From the NCBI GenBank assembly GCA_011522905.1, contig WTIB01000064.1, positions 1 through 5,967 of the forward strand: DNA of 5,967 nucleotides, given 5' to 3'. Source of the stretch: Crocinitomicaceae bacterium. GTDB taxonomy: Bacteria; Bacteroidota; Bacteroidia; Flavobacteriales_D; Crocinitomicaceae. Both the position numbers and the translations under genes were made by a program. Of the stretch, positions 1-5,967 are shown in pieces (the first letter of the stretch is position 1; each line of letters opens with the position of its first letter). The notes beneath the pieces are model-generated. The model saw only the letters and a program-made list of their open reading frames with translations, had not been told where the DNA came from and ran no database searches.

Positions 1-2601
1 GTAAGTAGCTTTAATGATTTTAAAGGGAAATTGTACATCGATGTTCAAGACTCGAAATCTGGACGACATGGTGGAAATGAAGGGTATCCATATGTTGAGG
101 TAAAGGATTCACTTAAAATATTTTACAATTCAAAGTCTATTGTAAATGGTTCCTATGATAGCACAAGGTTTTATTACGCGCTTGATCCTTTTGTTTTAGA
201 TAGCTTGGATAATTTTGATGAAAAAAGTCTACGTTTTACGGGATTATTGAAGTCTGATGGTATTTTCCCAGACCTTGACGAGCCATTGAAAATAATGAAC
301 GATTATTCTTTTGGTTTTGTGACTAAGGCTCCTGAAGAGGGTTATCCTTTTTATGAGACAGAATCTAGGTATCAAAATAAAATAGTTTTATCGAACAACG
401 GGTTGCAAGGGGCTGGTACCATTGATTTCATGAACGCTGAGGCGATCTCAAGAAAACTTACTTTTTTACCTGACTCTACAATTGGTTTGGCAGAATTTTA
501 TAATACCAAAGATTCAATTGGTGTTGAGTTTCCTGAAGTTGCAGCTGAAATTGCTGAAATTTCATTTAAACCTAGGCAAAAGGTATTAACCGTAAAAACG
601 CATAGAGATAATTTTATTTCGATGTTTGGTAATCAATGTTACCTCAAAGGGAAACTTACTTTTTCTGAAAATGGAGTTGATGGTTCTGGTAGTTTAAATT
701 TACTTGATGCATCAATGTTTGCTGAAGAATATACATTTTCCTCCACAGAAGTATTTTCAGACTCATCCTCATTTAATCTTAGAAACAGATTTGCTAAAGC
801 CGGTGAAAACCCATTAGCCATTCAATCTGATGGGTTGAAATCATATATTTCTTTTGAAAAACGCATTGGGGAGTTTAATTCAAGTGGAACCAAGCGTATT
901 AAATTTCCAAGCAATAATTATTACTGTCAGATGGATAAGTTTCTCTGGCAGATGGATGGAGAGTCAATTGATTTTGAAAAGAACAAAGAAGCGGAAACAA
1001 AATTTGAGAGTAGTGAAGGTATAGTGAAGAATAATTTTTTCTCCATGGATGAAAATCAGGATTCCCTGCAGTTTAAATCGATTAGTGCACAATATGACTT
1101 AAAGAATGAAGCTATAAATTGTTTTAAAGTTAATTTTTTGGAATTGGGGGATGCATTCATTTTTCCTGAGGGCAAAAGATTAAAAATCCAAAAAAATGCA
1201 GTTATGGATACACTTTATAACGCAAGAATTTTGGCGAATAGAATAACAAAAATCCATCAATTTTCGGATGTCACTGTTGAAGTTAAAGGCCGCAATGAAT
1301 TTTATGGTAATGGGCTTTACTTATACTATGATAGGGATAGCGCTCTTACGAAAATTGATATTGGAAATATCTATTTTGATAAAATTCAAACCATCGCGAA
1401 AACAGATATAAAGGAAGAGTCGAATTTCAAGTTGAGCTCAAAGTTTGATTATTTCGGCGGCTTTAGTGTTTCATCAAAAAATGATGGTGTAATTTGTGAT
1501 GGATATGCAAGAGTGAATCATTTATGTGATTTTAATAAATCTTGGATGAAATTCAGTGATACAATTTTGGCTTCAAATGTCCAGATTCCTATACCGAAAA
1601 ATCCAACCAGTAAAAATAAAGGAGCATTGGCTGCTGGTTTCTTGTGGAAGGATACGGAAGTTCAAGATAGTTTATATGTTTACCCCACTTTTTTATCTAA
1701 AAAAGAAGGAGAGAAAGACGTATTAATGTTTTCGGCTTCTGGTATATTGGAGTATGATTATGATTTGGAACAATTTACGCTTTCTGATAAGCTTCCTGGT
1801 GAAAAATATTCTTATGGGAATAACTCCCTGATTTTAAATGAGAAGACTTGTTCATTAAACGGAAGAGGTAAAATTGATTTGGGAATTGATCTTTCACCAG
1901 TTGTTATAAGCTCTTTTGGAGATATTAATTACGACAAGAAGAAGAATCTAACAAGTATCAATGCATTTACTAAAATGGATATTCCACTTCCCAAAAATAT
2001 TTCACATCATATGGCAGGTATATTTCAGCAGTCCGATACATTGGAGGAATATACTTTCAGTAAATCCACGCAAGAAAGGTTAACTGATATTTTTACGATC
2101 TTATCGAAAAGTGAGGATAAGGCTGAAAAACTGTTTAAAGATTATGATGAAGATAAGTTGAAAAAAGCACCTGCTTTCTTAAATCAATCCTATATTTTTC
2201 CAGAGCTTTATCTTGAATATTACATGAATAAAAAAATCGCGGATCGTGATGCTGTTTCAGGATTTATAACCAAATATTCTCGAACACCTGTTTTTTCAAT
2301 TAATGAAAAGATTGTTCTGAAAAGAATACCTATGAAAATGCTTTTCCTCCAATCAGGGACTGAAGAATCTGTTCAAGGATTTGAAATTGATATTCAGGAT
2401 GAGTCCTCAGATTTAGATTATTCATTTAAATTCATTAAAGAAAAGAAAAATGGTAAATTGTTTATTTATTCACCAGATGTTGGTTATATGAATACAATTA
2501 TGAGTATTAAGGAAGAGAAAAGAAAGTCAAAAAACTTTACTTTCACAAATGGTGATGAAGGGAAAATGTATGAATTAATGCGGCTAAAAAAAATTAAATG
2601 A
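1..2601 (+). CDS. C-terminal part of a large beta-rich, probably exported protein of unknown function (5' partial)
   Basis: The frame is open from the first base, so this is the last 866 residues of a longer protein. A TTG at 31 could be read as a start but has no special support, and the codons before it (VSSFNDFKGK) look like ordinary protein. The sequence is rich in alternating hydrophobic/polar stretches with many Asp, Ser, Gly, Phe and Tyr, as expected of beta-sheet proteins, and has no transmembrane segment. Two related segments lie 91 residues apart, NGLQGAGTIDF (window residues 133-143) and NGVDGSGSLNL (224-234), each followed by a similar hydrophobic stretch. A looser copy, LNGRGKIDLG, is near 619-628. 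IPIPKN (529-534) and IPLPKN (661-666) also recur. The middle block (about 383-534, with FIFPEGKRLKI and YGNGLYLYYD) resembles, from memory, large uncharacterised Bacteroidota proteins. The C-terminus is Lys-rich (LMRLKKIK), with no recognisable T9SS sorting domain. Its stop overlaps the plsY start. Function is unknown; a surface or periplasmic role is inference. Confidence 0.85.
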   Translation, partial: VSSFNDFKGKLYIDVQDSKSGRHGGNEGYPYVEVKDSLKIFYNSKSIVNGSYDSTRFYYALDPFVLDSLDNFDEKSLRFTGLLKSDGIFPDLDEPLKIMNDYSFGFVTKAPEEGYPFYETESRYQNKIVLSNNGLQGAGTIDFMNAEAISRKLTFLPDSTIGLAEFYNTKDSIGVEFPEVAAEIAEISFKPRQKVLTVKTHRDNFISMFGNQCYLKGKLTFSENGVDGSGSLNLLDASMFAEEYTFSSTEVFSDSSSFNLRNRFAKAGENPLAIQSDGLKSYISFEKRIGEFNSSGTKRIKFPSNNYYCQMDKFLWQMDGESIDFEKNKEAETKFESSEGIVKNNFFSMDENQDSLQFKSISAQYDLKNEAINCFKVNFLELGDAFIFPEGKRLKIQKNAVMDTLYNARILANRITKIHQFSDVTVEVKGRNEFYGNGLYLYYDRDSALTKIDIGNIYFDKIQTIAKTDIKEESNFKLSSKFDYFGGFSVSSKNDGVICDGYARVNHLCDFNKSWMKFSDTILASNVQIPIPKNPTSKNKGALAAGFLWKDTEVQDSLYVYPTFLSKKEGEKDVLMFSASGILEYDYDLEQFTLSDKLPGEKYSYGNNSLILNEKTCSLNGRGKIDLGIDLSPVVISSFGDINYDKKKNLTSINAFTKMDIPLPKNISHHMAGIFQQSDTLEEYTFSKSTQERLTDIFTILSKSEDKAEKLFKDYDEDKLKKAPAFLNQSYIFPELYLEYYMNKKIADRDAVSGFITKYSRTPVFSINEKIVLKRIPMKMLFLQSGTEESVQGFEIDIQDESSDLDYSFKFIKEKKNGKLFIYSPDVGYMNTIMSIKEEKRKSKNFTFTNGDEGKMYELMRLKKIK
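388..480 (+). repeat. Internal protein repeat, copy A (G-x-x-G-x-G beta module)
   Basis: Window residues 130-160 of the first gene. The copy begins LSNNGLQGAGTIDF and continues to TFLPDS. It aligns without gaps to the copy at 661-753, which starts FSENGVDGSGSLNL and continues to TFSSTE. Shared positions include the N-G, the two following glycines, the Ala at the turn, and Thr-Phe before the polar end. The match is at protein level only; the DNA has diverged, so this is an old module duplication. Confidence 0.55.
661..753 (+). repeat. Internal protein repeat, copy B (G-x-x-G-x-G beta module)
   Basis: Window residues 221-251 of the first gene, 273 bases (91 residues) after copy A. It begins FSENGVDGSGSLNL and reaches TFSSTE. 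A possible third, weaker copy (LNGRGKIDLGIDL) is at about 1855-1893. The 91-residue spacing fits one repeated beta domain per unit. Confidence 0.55.
2586..2597 (+). promoter_or_regulatory. A-rich translation leader of plsY
   Basis: Eight consecutive A residues followed by TTAA stand directly before the plsY ATG, and no GGAG-type Shine-Dalgarno core is present. A-rich leaders of this kind are common at Bacteroidota start codons. The plsY frame carries a TAA at 2595-2597 immediately before the ATG, so the start cannot lie further upstream. Confidence 0.5.
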
Positions 2602-3227
2602 TATTTCTCATTCTCATATTTGTTTCATACATAATTGGTTCTTTCCCAACGGCTGTATGGGTGGGAAAAATATTTCATAATATTGATATCAGAGAGCATG
2701 GTAGTCGTAATGCTGGAGCAACAAATACATTTCGAGTATTGGGAAATAAATGGGGGTGGATTGTATTATTTGTGGATATTGGAAAGGGTTATCTAGCAGC
2801 ATCATTGCCTTTTTTTCTCAGTAGCCTTTATTATGGCTTCAAAGATGAAGTTCTTATTCTTCAGCTGATTGCTTCTTTGTGTGCAGTAGTTGGCCATGTT
2901 TTTCCAGTATTTGCAAATTTTCGCGGAGGCAAAGGTGTTGCAACAACTTTGGGAATCATTTTGGCAATTAATTTAGACACTGCACTTATTTCATTGGCTA
3001 TATTTTTAATTGTTTTTTTAATGACGCAATACGTCTCACTTGGTGCTATTATTGCATCCATATTATTTCCTTTTATAAGTTTTTTTGCCATGCATGAGGA
3101 TGCGAGAATAATGATTATTTTTTCCATTCTTGTTTCATTGATTGTTTTGTTTTCTCACAGAAAAAATATTAACCGCCTACTTCGTGGAGAGGAGAATAAA
3201 ATGAACTTTTTAGGTCGTAAGGCGTAA
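2598..3227 (+). CDS. plsY: Acyl-phosphate:glycerol-3-phosphate acyltransferase PlsY
   Basis: PlsY is the integral inner-membrane enzyme that transfers an acyl group from acyl-phosphate (made by PlsX) to sn-glycerol-3-phosphate, giving lysophosphatidic acid, the first step of phospholipid synthesis. The 209-residue length is normal. All three family motifs are visible: motif 1 as GSRNAGATN (35-43) followed by FRVLG; motif 2 as GHVFPVF (99-105) with GGKGVAT (110-116); and motif 3 as HRKNINRLLRGEE (187-199). The N-terminal GSFPTAVWVGK (14-24) is also typical. Hydrophobic stretches at about 1-22, 54-77, 85-105, 114-125, 129-146, 148-165 and 171-186 agree with a multi-pass protein of up to seven segments. 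The start is fixed by an in-frame TAA directly upstream and by the ATGA overlap with the preceding gene, which suggests translational coupling. No motif residue appears to be missing, so the enzyme should be active. PlsX is not in the window. Confidence 0.97.
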   Translation: MIFLILIFVSYIIGSFPTAVWVGKIFHNIDIREHGSRNAGATNTFRVLGNKWGWIVLFVDIGKGYLAASLPFFLSSLYYGFKDEVLILQLIASLCAVVGHVFPVFANFRGGKGVATTLGIILAINLDTALISLAIFLIVFLMTQYVSLGAIIASILFPFISFFAMHEDARIMIIFSILVSLIVLFSHRKNINRLLRGEENKMNFLGRKA

Positions 3228-3241
3228 ACTCTACGAGTTTA
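3225..3241 (+). repeat. Short perfect inverted repeat over the plsY stop codon
   Basis: TAAACTC (3225-3231) and GAGTTTA (3235-3241) are perfect inverse complements around a 3-base TAC loop. A flanking G3224/T3242 could add a G-U pair. The left arm includes the plsY TAA stop. No T-run follows directly, so this is not a standard intrinsic terminator. It could be an RNA hairpin that stabilises the plsY 3' end or affects initiation of the next gene, or it could be chance. Confidence 0.45.
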
Positions 3242-3242
3242 T

Positions 3243-3257
3243 CAATATTCAATATTG
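3243..3257 (+). repeat. AT-rich palindrome and tandem CAATATT repeat at the proposed start of the third gene
   Basis: CAATATT occurs twice in tandem (3243-3249 and 3250-3256), and CAATATTG (3250-3257) is itself a perfect palindrome. Read as an inverted repeat, CAATATT pairs with AATATTG at 3251-3257 around one base, and TTTTT (3258-3262) follows. The stem has only one G-C pair per arm and would be weak. It covers the proposed TTG start at 3255-3257, so an operator or mRNA structure is conceivable but unproven. Confidence 0.35.
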
Positions 3258-3329
3258 TTTTTAAATAACTACAAATATCGTTTTGTTCTTTTTTTTGTGC
3301 TTTTCAGTGCAATTCAGGTCGGTAATGCT
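3255..3329 (+). other. Predicted signal peptide of the third gene
   Basis: Residues 1-25 counted from the TTG start: a basic/polar N-region with Lys7 and Arg9, a hydrophobic core FVLFFVLFSAIQV (10-22), and a G-N-A site before Gln26. A cleavage of the type A|Q is common in exported Bacteroidota proteins. No Cys is present at the cleavage site, so this fits signal peptidase I rather than a lipoprotein. The intact signal peptide is the main argument for the TTG start. Confidence 0.75.
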
Positions 3330-5967
3330 CAAACTGAAAGTCAACTTTTGAAAAAATCCAATGCTTCATTTTCAAAGGAAGATTATAAAAGCGCCATTGA
3401 AGGATTTCGTCAGTTATTATCTAACGATATTAAAAACATAGATTATAATTACAAATATGCGGTTTGTTTGTATTATACAAAGAGTCCTAAATCTTCTCAG
3501 AAATATTTTGATTATCTATTAAATCAAGAAGGATTTCCGATTGACGTATTCTATTTCAAGGGTCGTTTATACCATTTAAATTATCAGTTTCAACAAGCCA
3601 TAGAAATGTATGAGGACTATGAAAAGATCAGGTCAAATAAAGATAAAGACTATCGATGTTTAGAAGAAATCAAAAGATGTCAGAACGCTTTAAGTTTGTT
3701 AAAGAGCCCAAGAGCGATTGAGGTAATTTCTATGGAATCCATGCCATTGGATGACTATTTTTCATCATATGTATTTGATTCCGAAAATTATAAGCTCTAT
3801 TCGGTAAATGATGAATTTTCGAAAAGCAATCAAAAAATGGATTTTGTGCCTAAATATGTTTTTAAAAGAGGCATGAAATACAGGTTTTTTTCCAGTTATT
3901 CCAAAATAGAAAATACAGGAAAAGATTTGTTTATTCAAAAAAAAGGATCAGATAATGAGTGGCAAGAACCAATTCGATTGGGTCCGGATGTCAATTCCTC
4001 ATTCAACGAAGATTTTCCTTTTTATGATGAAGGAAGCGGGTATTTGTATTTTAGCTCAGATGGACATAGTTCGATTGGAGGAATGGATGTATTTCGGATA
4101 CGATTGAATCTAAAAAATCTCGAATTCGGAACGATTGAAAATTTAAATTTTCCATATTCTTCAACTTATGATGACTTTCTATATATTCCTGTGGAGTCTT
4201 CAGCTTATGCCTATTTTTCAACGAATAGAAATTCAGACGTTGGTTTATTAGAGGTGGTTAAATCCAGACTTAGCGATAAAAAAGTGCCGACTTTCGTTTC
4301 TAGTTTGGCTTTTCGAGATGAAATAAATAGTGAAAATCGAAATGCCCAATTTTATTTAAAAAATAGAAATTCACAGGAAAAGTTTGGGCCATTTAACACA
4401 AATGAAGAAGGTACCGTTCATTTTTTAATTCCTGCACCTGGTGTTTATGAAATAATGGCATCAATAGAAGGAAGTGATATACAATTTAAGGATGAGGTCA
4501 ATTTCCCTCCAGAAGTAGATGGCTTTGATTATCAGGTGATTTGTACTCGAAAGTTAAGAGATTCAAAAGAGGTTGTGGTACTAGATGAGCAGCTCATTAA
4601 TAATTCAGATGTAATTGCTGAAATCGATCAAATTGATTTTCAGGAATTTTCAAAATTAGTGGTGAATTCAGAATCAATTAAGGCTAGTGAAGAAATAGAT
4701 GAAAGTATTAGTACAGAAATTCTTTCTAATGCAGAAATCGATGCGAGGATAGATGAGCTATATGATATAGAAGCTGAGATTGAAGATCAAAAAAGACAAA
4801 AAAATCAAATCGCCAAAAATTTGATAGAAGCCAAAGAAAAGCTTTCGAATATTGATCAAAATATCAATAGAATTAAATCTGAATTAGACTCCAAGGATGA
4901 AAATGAGAAAGGAAAATTGCAAATAGAGCTCAGGGAGTCTTATGTGAAACGCAAAGCACTCATTGAGAATTTCGATGAACAAACGGAGTTGTTTGATAAA
5001 TTTCCAAGTGATGAGGAGTTGAATCGTAATTACGAGGAGATTTCTTCGGTTAACAAGGCTATAAGTGAAAATAAATACAATGGAAAGCTCGATTCGGTAA
5101 GCACTCTTATAAGCAGTTATAAAGCGCCTGAAAACTTTGAACCTATGGTCCCCTCCATTCCGGAAATGGCAAGGGAAAAACAAGGTCAGCTCGAAAAGGA
5201 ATTTGAAAAAAAGGAAAAATTAATTGCAATTGCTAAAGATGAGGTTTTGAGTGAAGAAAATACACTCAATAATTTGAATGAAAGGCTTCTTGAAGCTAAA
5301 ACCATCGAAGAATGGAACTTAATTTCGGATTCTATAACCTTGGTTGAGCTTAATATTTCAAAGAAGGAAAAAAAGAAAAAGAATCTTGAACTCGAGAGGG
5401 TAGCGCTTGCTGAACAAATTATCCTTTCAAAAGAATCTTTGTTGAATCTAACACTCATTGAAACTGATTCGAGTATTGAAAGTGAAATGGATAGTCCTGA
5501 CCTATTAATCGCAGAAGAGGAAAGAACTAAATATTATGCGGATGAAATATTTAATAACAAAGAAATTGAAAAACAGGAGGAGCTGGAGATTTTAACTGAA
5601 GATAGAGAAGATGATATAACTAAAGTTGCCTCGTCCCAATTACCGCGAACTATTAAGGATTCATTATTAATTGTATTGGAAACAGAATTTATTGAACAAT
5701 TAAATATACATGCTGATGAAAATGATCTTGAATTGAATGAAGAGCTTAACGAGCTTATTCAGGTTTCAGAAAATAATATCTCGGAGATTATTGAAGTAAA
5801 TGAAAATTTGGCTTCTACAGTACCGAATAGCGATTCAGAAGAACAAGTTGAAGAAGAGTCTACCGAAACCATAGCAGAAAACATCGAAACAAGAGAAGAG
5901 GAGCGCTCAACCGAGGTAGTTGCTACCGAAATTGAAGAGAATGAAGAAGAAACGGTTGTAGCAACTG
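3255..5967 (+). CDS. Secreted TPR/PD40 repeat protein with long coiled coils and an acidic tail, PorE-like N-terminal architecture (3' partial)
   Basis: The frame is open from the plsY stop to the window end, and 904 residues are visible. There is no ATG before about residue 118, so I chose TTG 3255. It gives a good signal peptide: charged NNYKYR (4-9), hydrophobic core (10-22), cleavage after GNA (23-25), and mature QTES. Residues about 30-153 form a TPR-like helical region (EDYKSAIEGF; GRLYHLNYQFQQAIEMY). Residues about 196-335 hold PD40/WD40-like repeats, clearest at YLYFSSDGHSSIGGMDVF (263-280), with weaker ones before and after. Residues about 345-430 look like a carboxypeptidase-regulatory or similar beta-sandwich domain (EEGTVHF, PAPGVYEI). 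Coiled-coil stretches follow at about 493-583 and 639-742, joined by a Pro-containing linker, then a Glu-rich tail. PorE-type envelope proteins share the order TPR, propeller, CRD and end in an OmpA domain that would bind peptidoglycan; whether that is present here lies outside the window. The periplasmic or outer-membrane location is inferred. It probably shares a transcript with plsY. Confidence 0.87.
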   Translation, partial: MFLNNYKYRFVLFFVLFSAIQVGNAQTESQLLKKSNASFSKEDYKSAIEGFRQLLSNDIKNIDYNYKYAVCLYYTKSPKSSQKYFDYLLNQEGFPIDVFYFKGRLYHLNYQFQQAIEMYEDYEKIRSNKDKDYRCLEEIKRCQNALSLLKSPRAIEVISMESMPLDDYFSSYVFDSENYKLYSVNDEFSKSNQKMDFVPKYVFKRGMKYRFFSSYSKIENTGKDLFIQKKGSDNEWQEPIRLGPDVNSSFNEDFPFYDEGSGYLYFSSDGHSSIGGMDVFRIRLNLKNLEFGTIENLNFPYSSTYDDFLYIPVESSAYAYFSTNRNSDVGLLEVVKSRLSDKKVPTFVSSLAFRDEINSENRNAQFYLKNRNSQEKFGPFNTNEEGTVHFLIPAPGVYEIMASIEGSDIQFKDEVNFPPEVDGFDYQVICTRKLRDSKEVVVLDEQLINNSDVIAEIDQIDFQEFSKLVVNSESIKASEEIDESISTEILSNAEIDARIDELYDIEAEIEDQKRQKNQIAKNLIEAKEKLSNIDQNINRIKSELDSKDENEKGKLQIELRESYVKRKALIENFDEQTELFDKFPSDEELNRNYEEISSVNKAISENKYNGKLDSVSTLISSYKAPENFEPMVPSIPEMAREKQGQLEKEFEKKEKLIAIAKDEVLSEENTLNNLNERLLEAKTIEEWNLISDSITLVELNISKKEKKKKNLELERVALAEQIILSKESLLNLTLIETDSSIESEMDSPDLLIAEEERTKYYADEIFNNKEIEKQEELEILTEDREDDITKVASSQLPRTIKDSLLIVLETEFIEQLNIHADENDLELNEELNELIQVSENNISEIIEVNENLASTVPNSDSEEQVEEESTETIAENIETREEERSTEVVATEIEENEEETVVAT
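4731..5480 (+). other. Coiled-coil section of the third gene
   Basis: Residues about 493-742 are rich in Glu, Lys, Gln, Leu and Ile, with hydrophobic residues every three to four positions. Examples are AEIDARIDELYDIEAEIEDQ in the first half and REKQGQLEKEFEKKEKL in the second. A linker with several prolines (KAPENFEPMVPSIPEM, about 621-636) divides it into two helical stretches. A lysine cluster (KKEKKKK) lies in the second. A stalk or oligomerisation role is inference. Confidence 0.65.
5868..5967 (+). repeat. Degenerate acidic repeats in the tail of the third gene, cut by the window edge
   Basis: Three related units follow one another at protein level: TIAENIETREEERST (5868-5912), VVATEIEENEEET (5916-5954) and VVAT at 5955-5966, where the window ends. 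The units share a small hydrophobic start with Ala third, then Ile-Glu, then a Glu triplet. The two VVAT copies are 39 bases apart. The repeat may continue beyond the window. Confidence 0.5.

Noticed and set aside
31..33. TTG at 31 as the start of the first gene
   Set aside because: The frame is open back to base 1 and the residues before it look like coding sequence. Nothing resembling a signal peptide or leader is present, so the gene is treated as cut by the window edge.
639..821. 60-codon minus-strand open frame inside the first gene
   Set aside because: Short, antisense to a long continuous frame, with no supporting motif or leader.
2586..2597. A8 run as a programmed -1 frameshift site joining the first gene to plsY
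   Set aside because: A -1 shift would enter the plsY frame but meet TAA at 2595-2597 at once, so no fusion protein could be made.
2861..3127. Minus-strand open frame inside plsY
   Set aside because: It is antisense to a clear plsY with intact motifs and has no recognisable features of its own.
3186..3203. GGAGAGGAG followed by ATG at 3201 as a start of a new gene
   Set aside because: It is in the plsY frame and codes for the conserved RGEE end of motif 3. Only eight codons follow before the stop.
3160..3254. Bacteroidota-type promoter (TTG near -33, TAnnTTTG near -7) for the third gene
   Set aside because: No convincing match to the TAnnTTTG element was found at a usable distance before the TTG start, and the gap is only 27 bases.
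3225..3262. Intrinsic terminator between plsY and the third gene
   Set aside because: The stronger stem is not followed by a T-run, and the T-run at 3258-3262 follows a stem with almost no G-C pairs and lies inside the next gene.
4884..5458. Two minus-strand open frames opposite the coiled-coil region
   Set aside because: Their Phe/Ser-rich translations are what is expected from the reverse of Glu/Lys-rich codons. The sense frame is continuous.

Overview
The window is AT-rich and holds three genes on the + strand with almost no space between them. It looks like one transcription unit from a member of the Bacteroidota. Pointers to that phylum are the A-rich leader without a Shine-Dalgarno core in front of plsY, a secreted protein combining TPR, PD40 (WD40-like) and probable carboxypeptidase-regulatory-like segments, and the low G+C content. 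Nothing in the sequence fixes the order or genus.

Region 1 (1-2601) is the C-terminal 866 residues of a very large beta-rich protein that enters the window already open, so its true start lies upstream. I cannot name the family. It contains internally repeated modules (a G-x-x-G-x-G segment recurring 91 residues apart, and an IP-x-PKN segment recurring 132 residues apart) and has the look of an exported or surface protein.

Region 2 (2598-3227) is plsY, the membrane acyl-phosphate:glycerol-3-phosphate acyltransferase that starts phospholipid synthesis. All three family motifs are intact. Its ATG overlaps the upstream TGA (ATGA), which suggests translational coupling.

Region 3 (3255 to the window end) is an open frame of at least 904 codons that runs off the 3' edge. 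It has no ATG near its 5' end. The best start is a TTG that gives a clean signal peptide. The product then shows a TPR-like helical region, PD40-type repeats, a probable carboxypeptidase-regulatory-like beta domain, two long coiled-coil stretches and a very acidic tail with degenerate repeats. The first three modules match the order in PorE-type envelope proteins (TPR, beta-propeller, CRD, then an OmpA C-terminal domain), but here a long charged coiled-coil/acidic section follows and the C-terminus is not visible.

The 27-base gap between plsY and the third gene holds a short perfect hairpin over the plsY stop codon and an AT-rich palindrome over the proposed TTG start. No RNA genes, mobile elements, CRISPR arrays or convincing promoters were seen. 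The common theme is the cell envelope: lipid synthesis placed between two large, probably exported proteins. A functional link between them is inference only.
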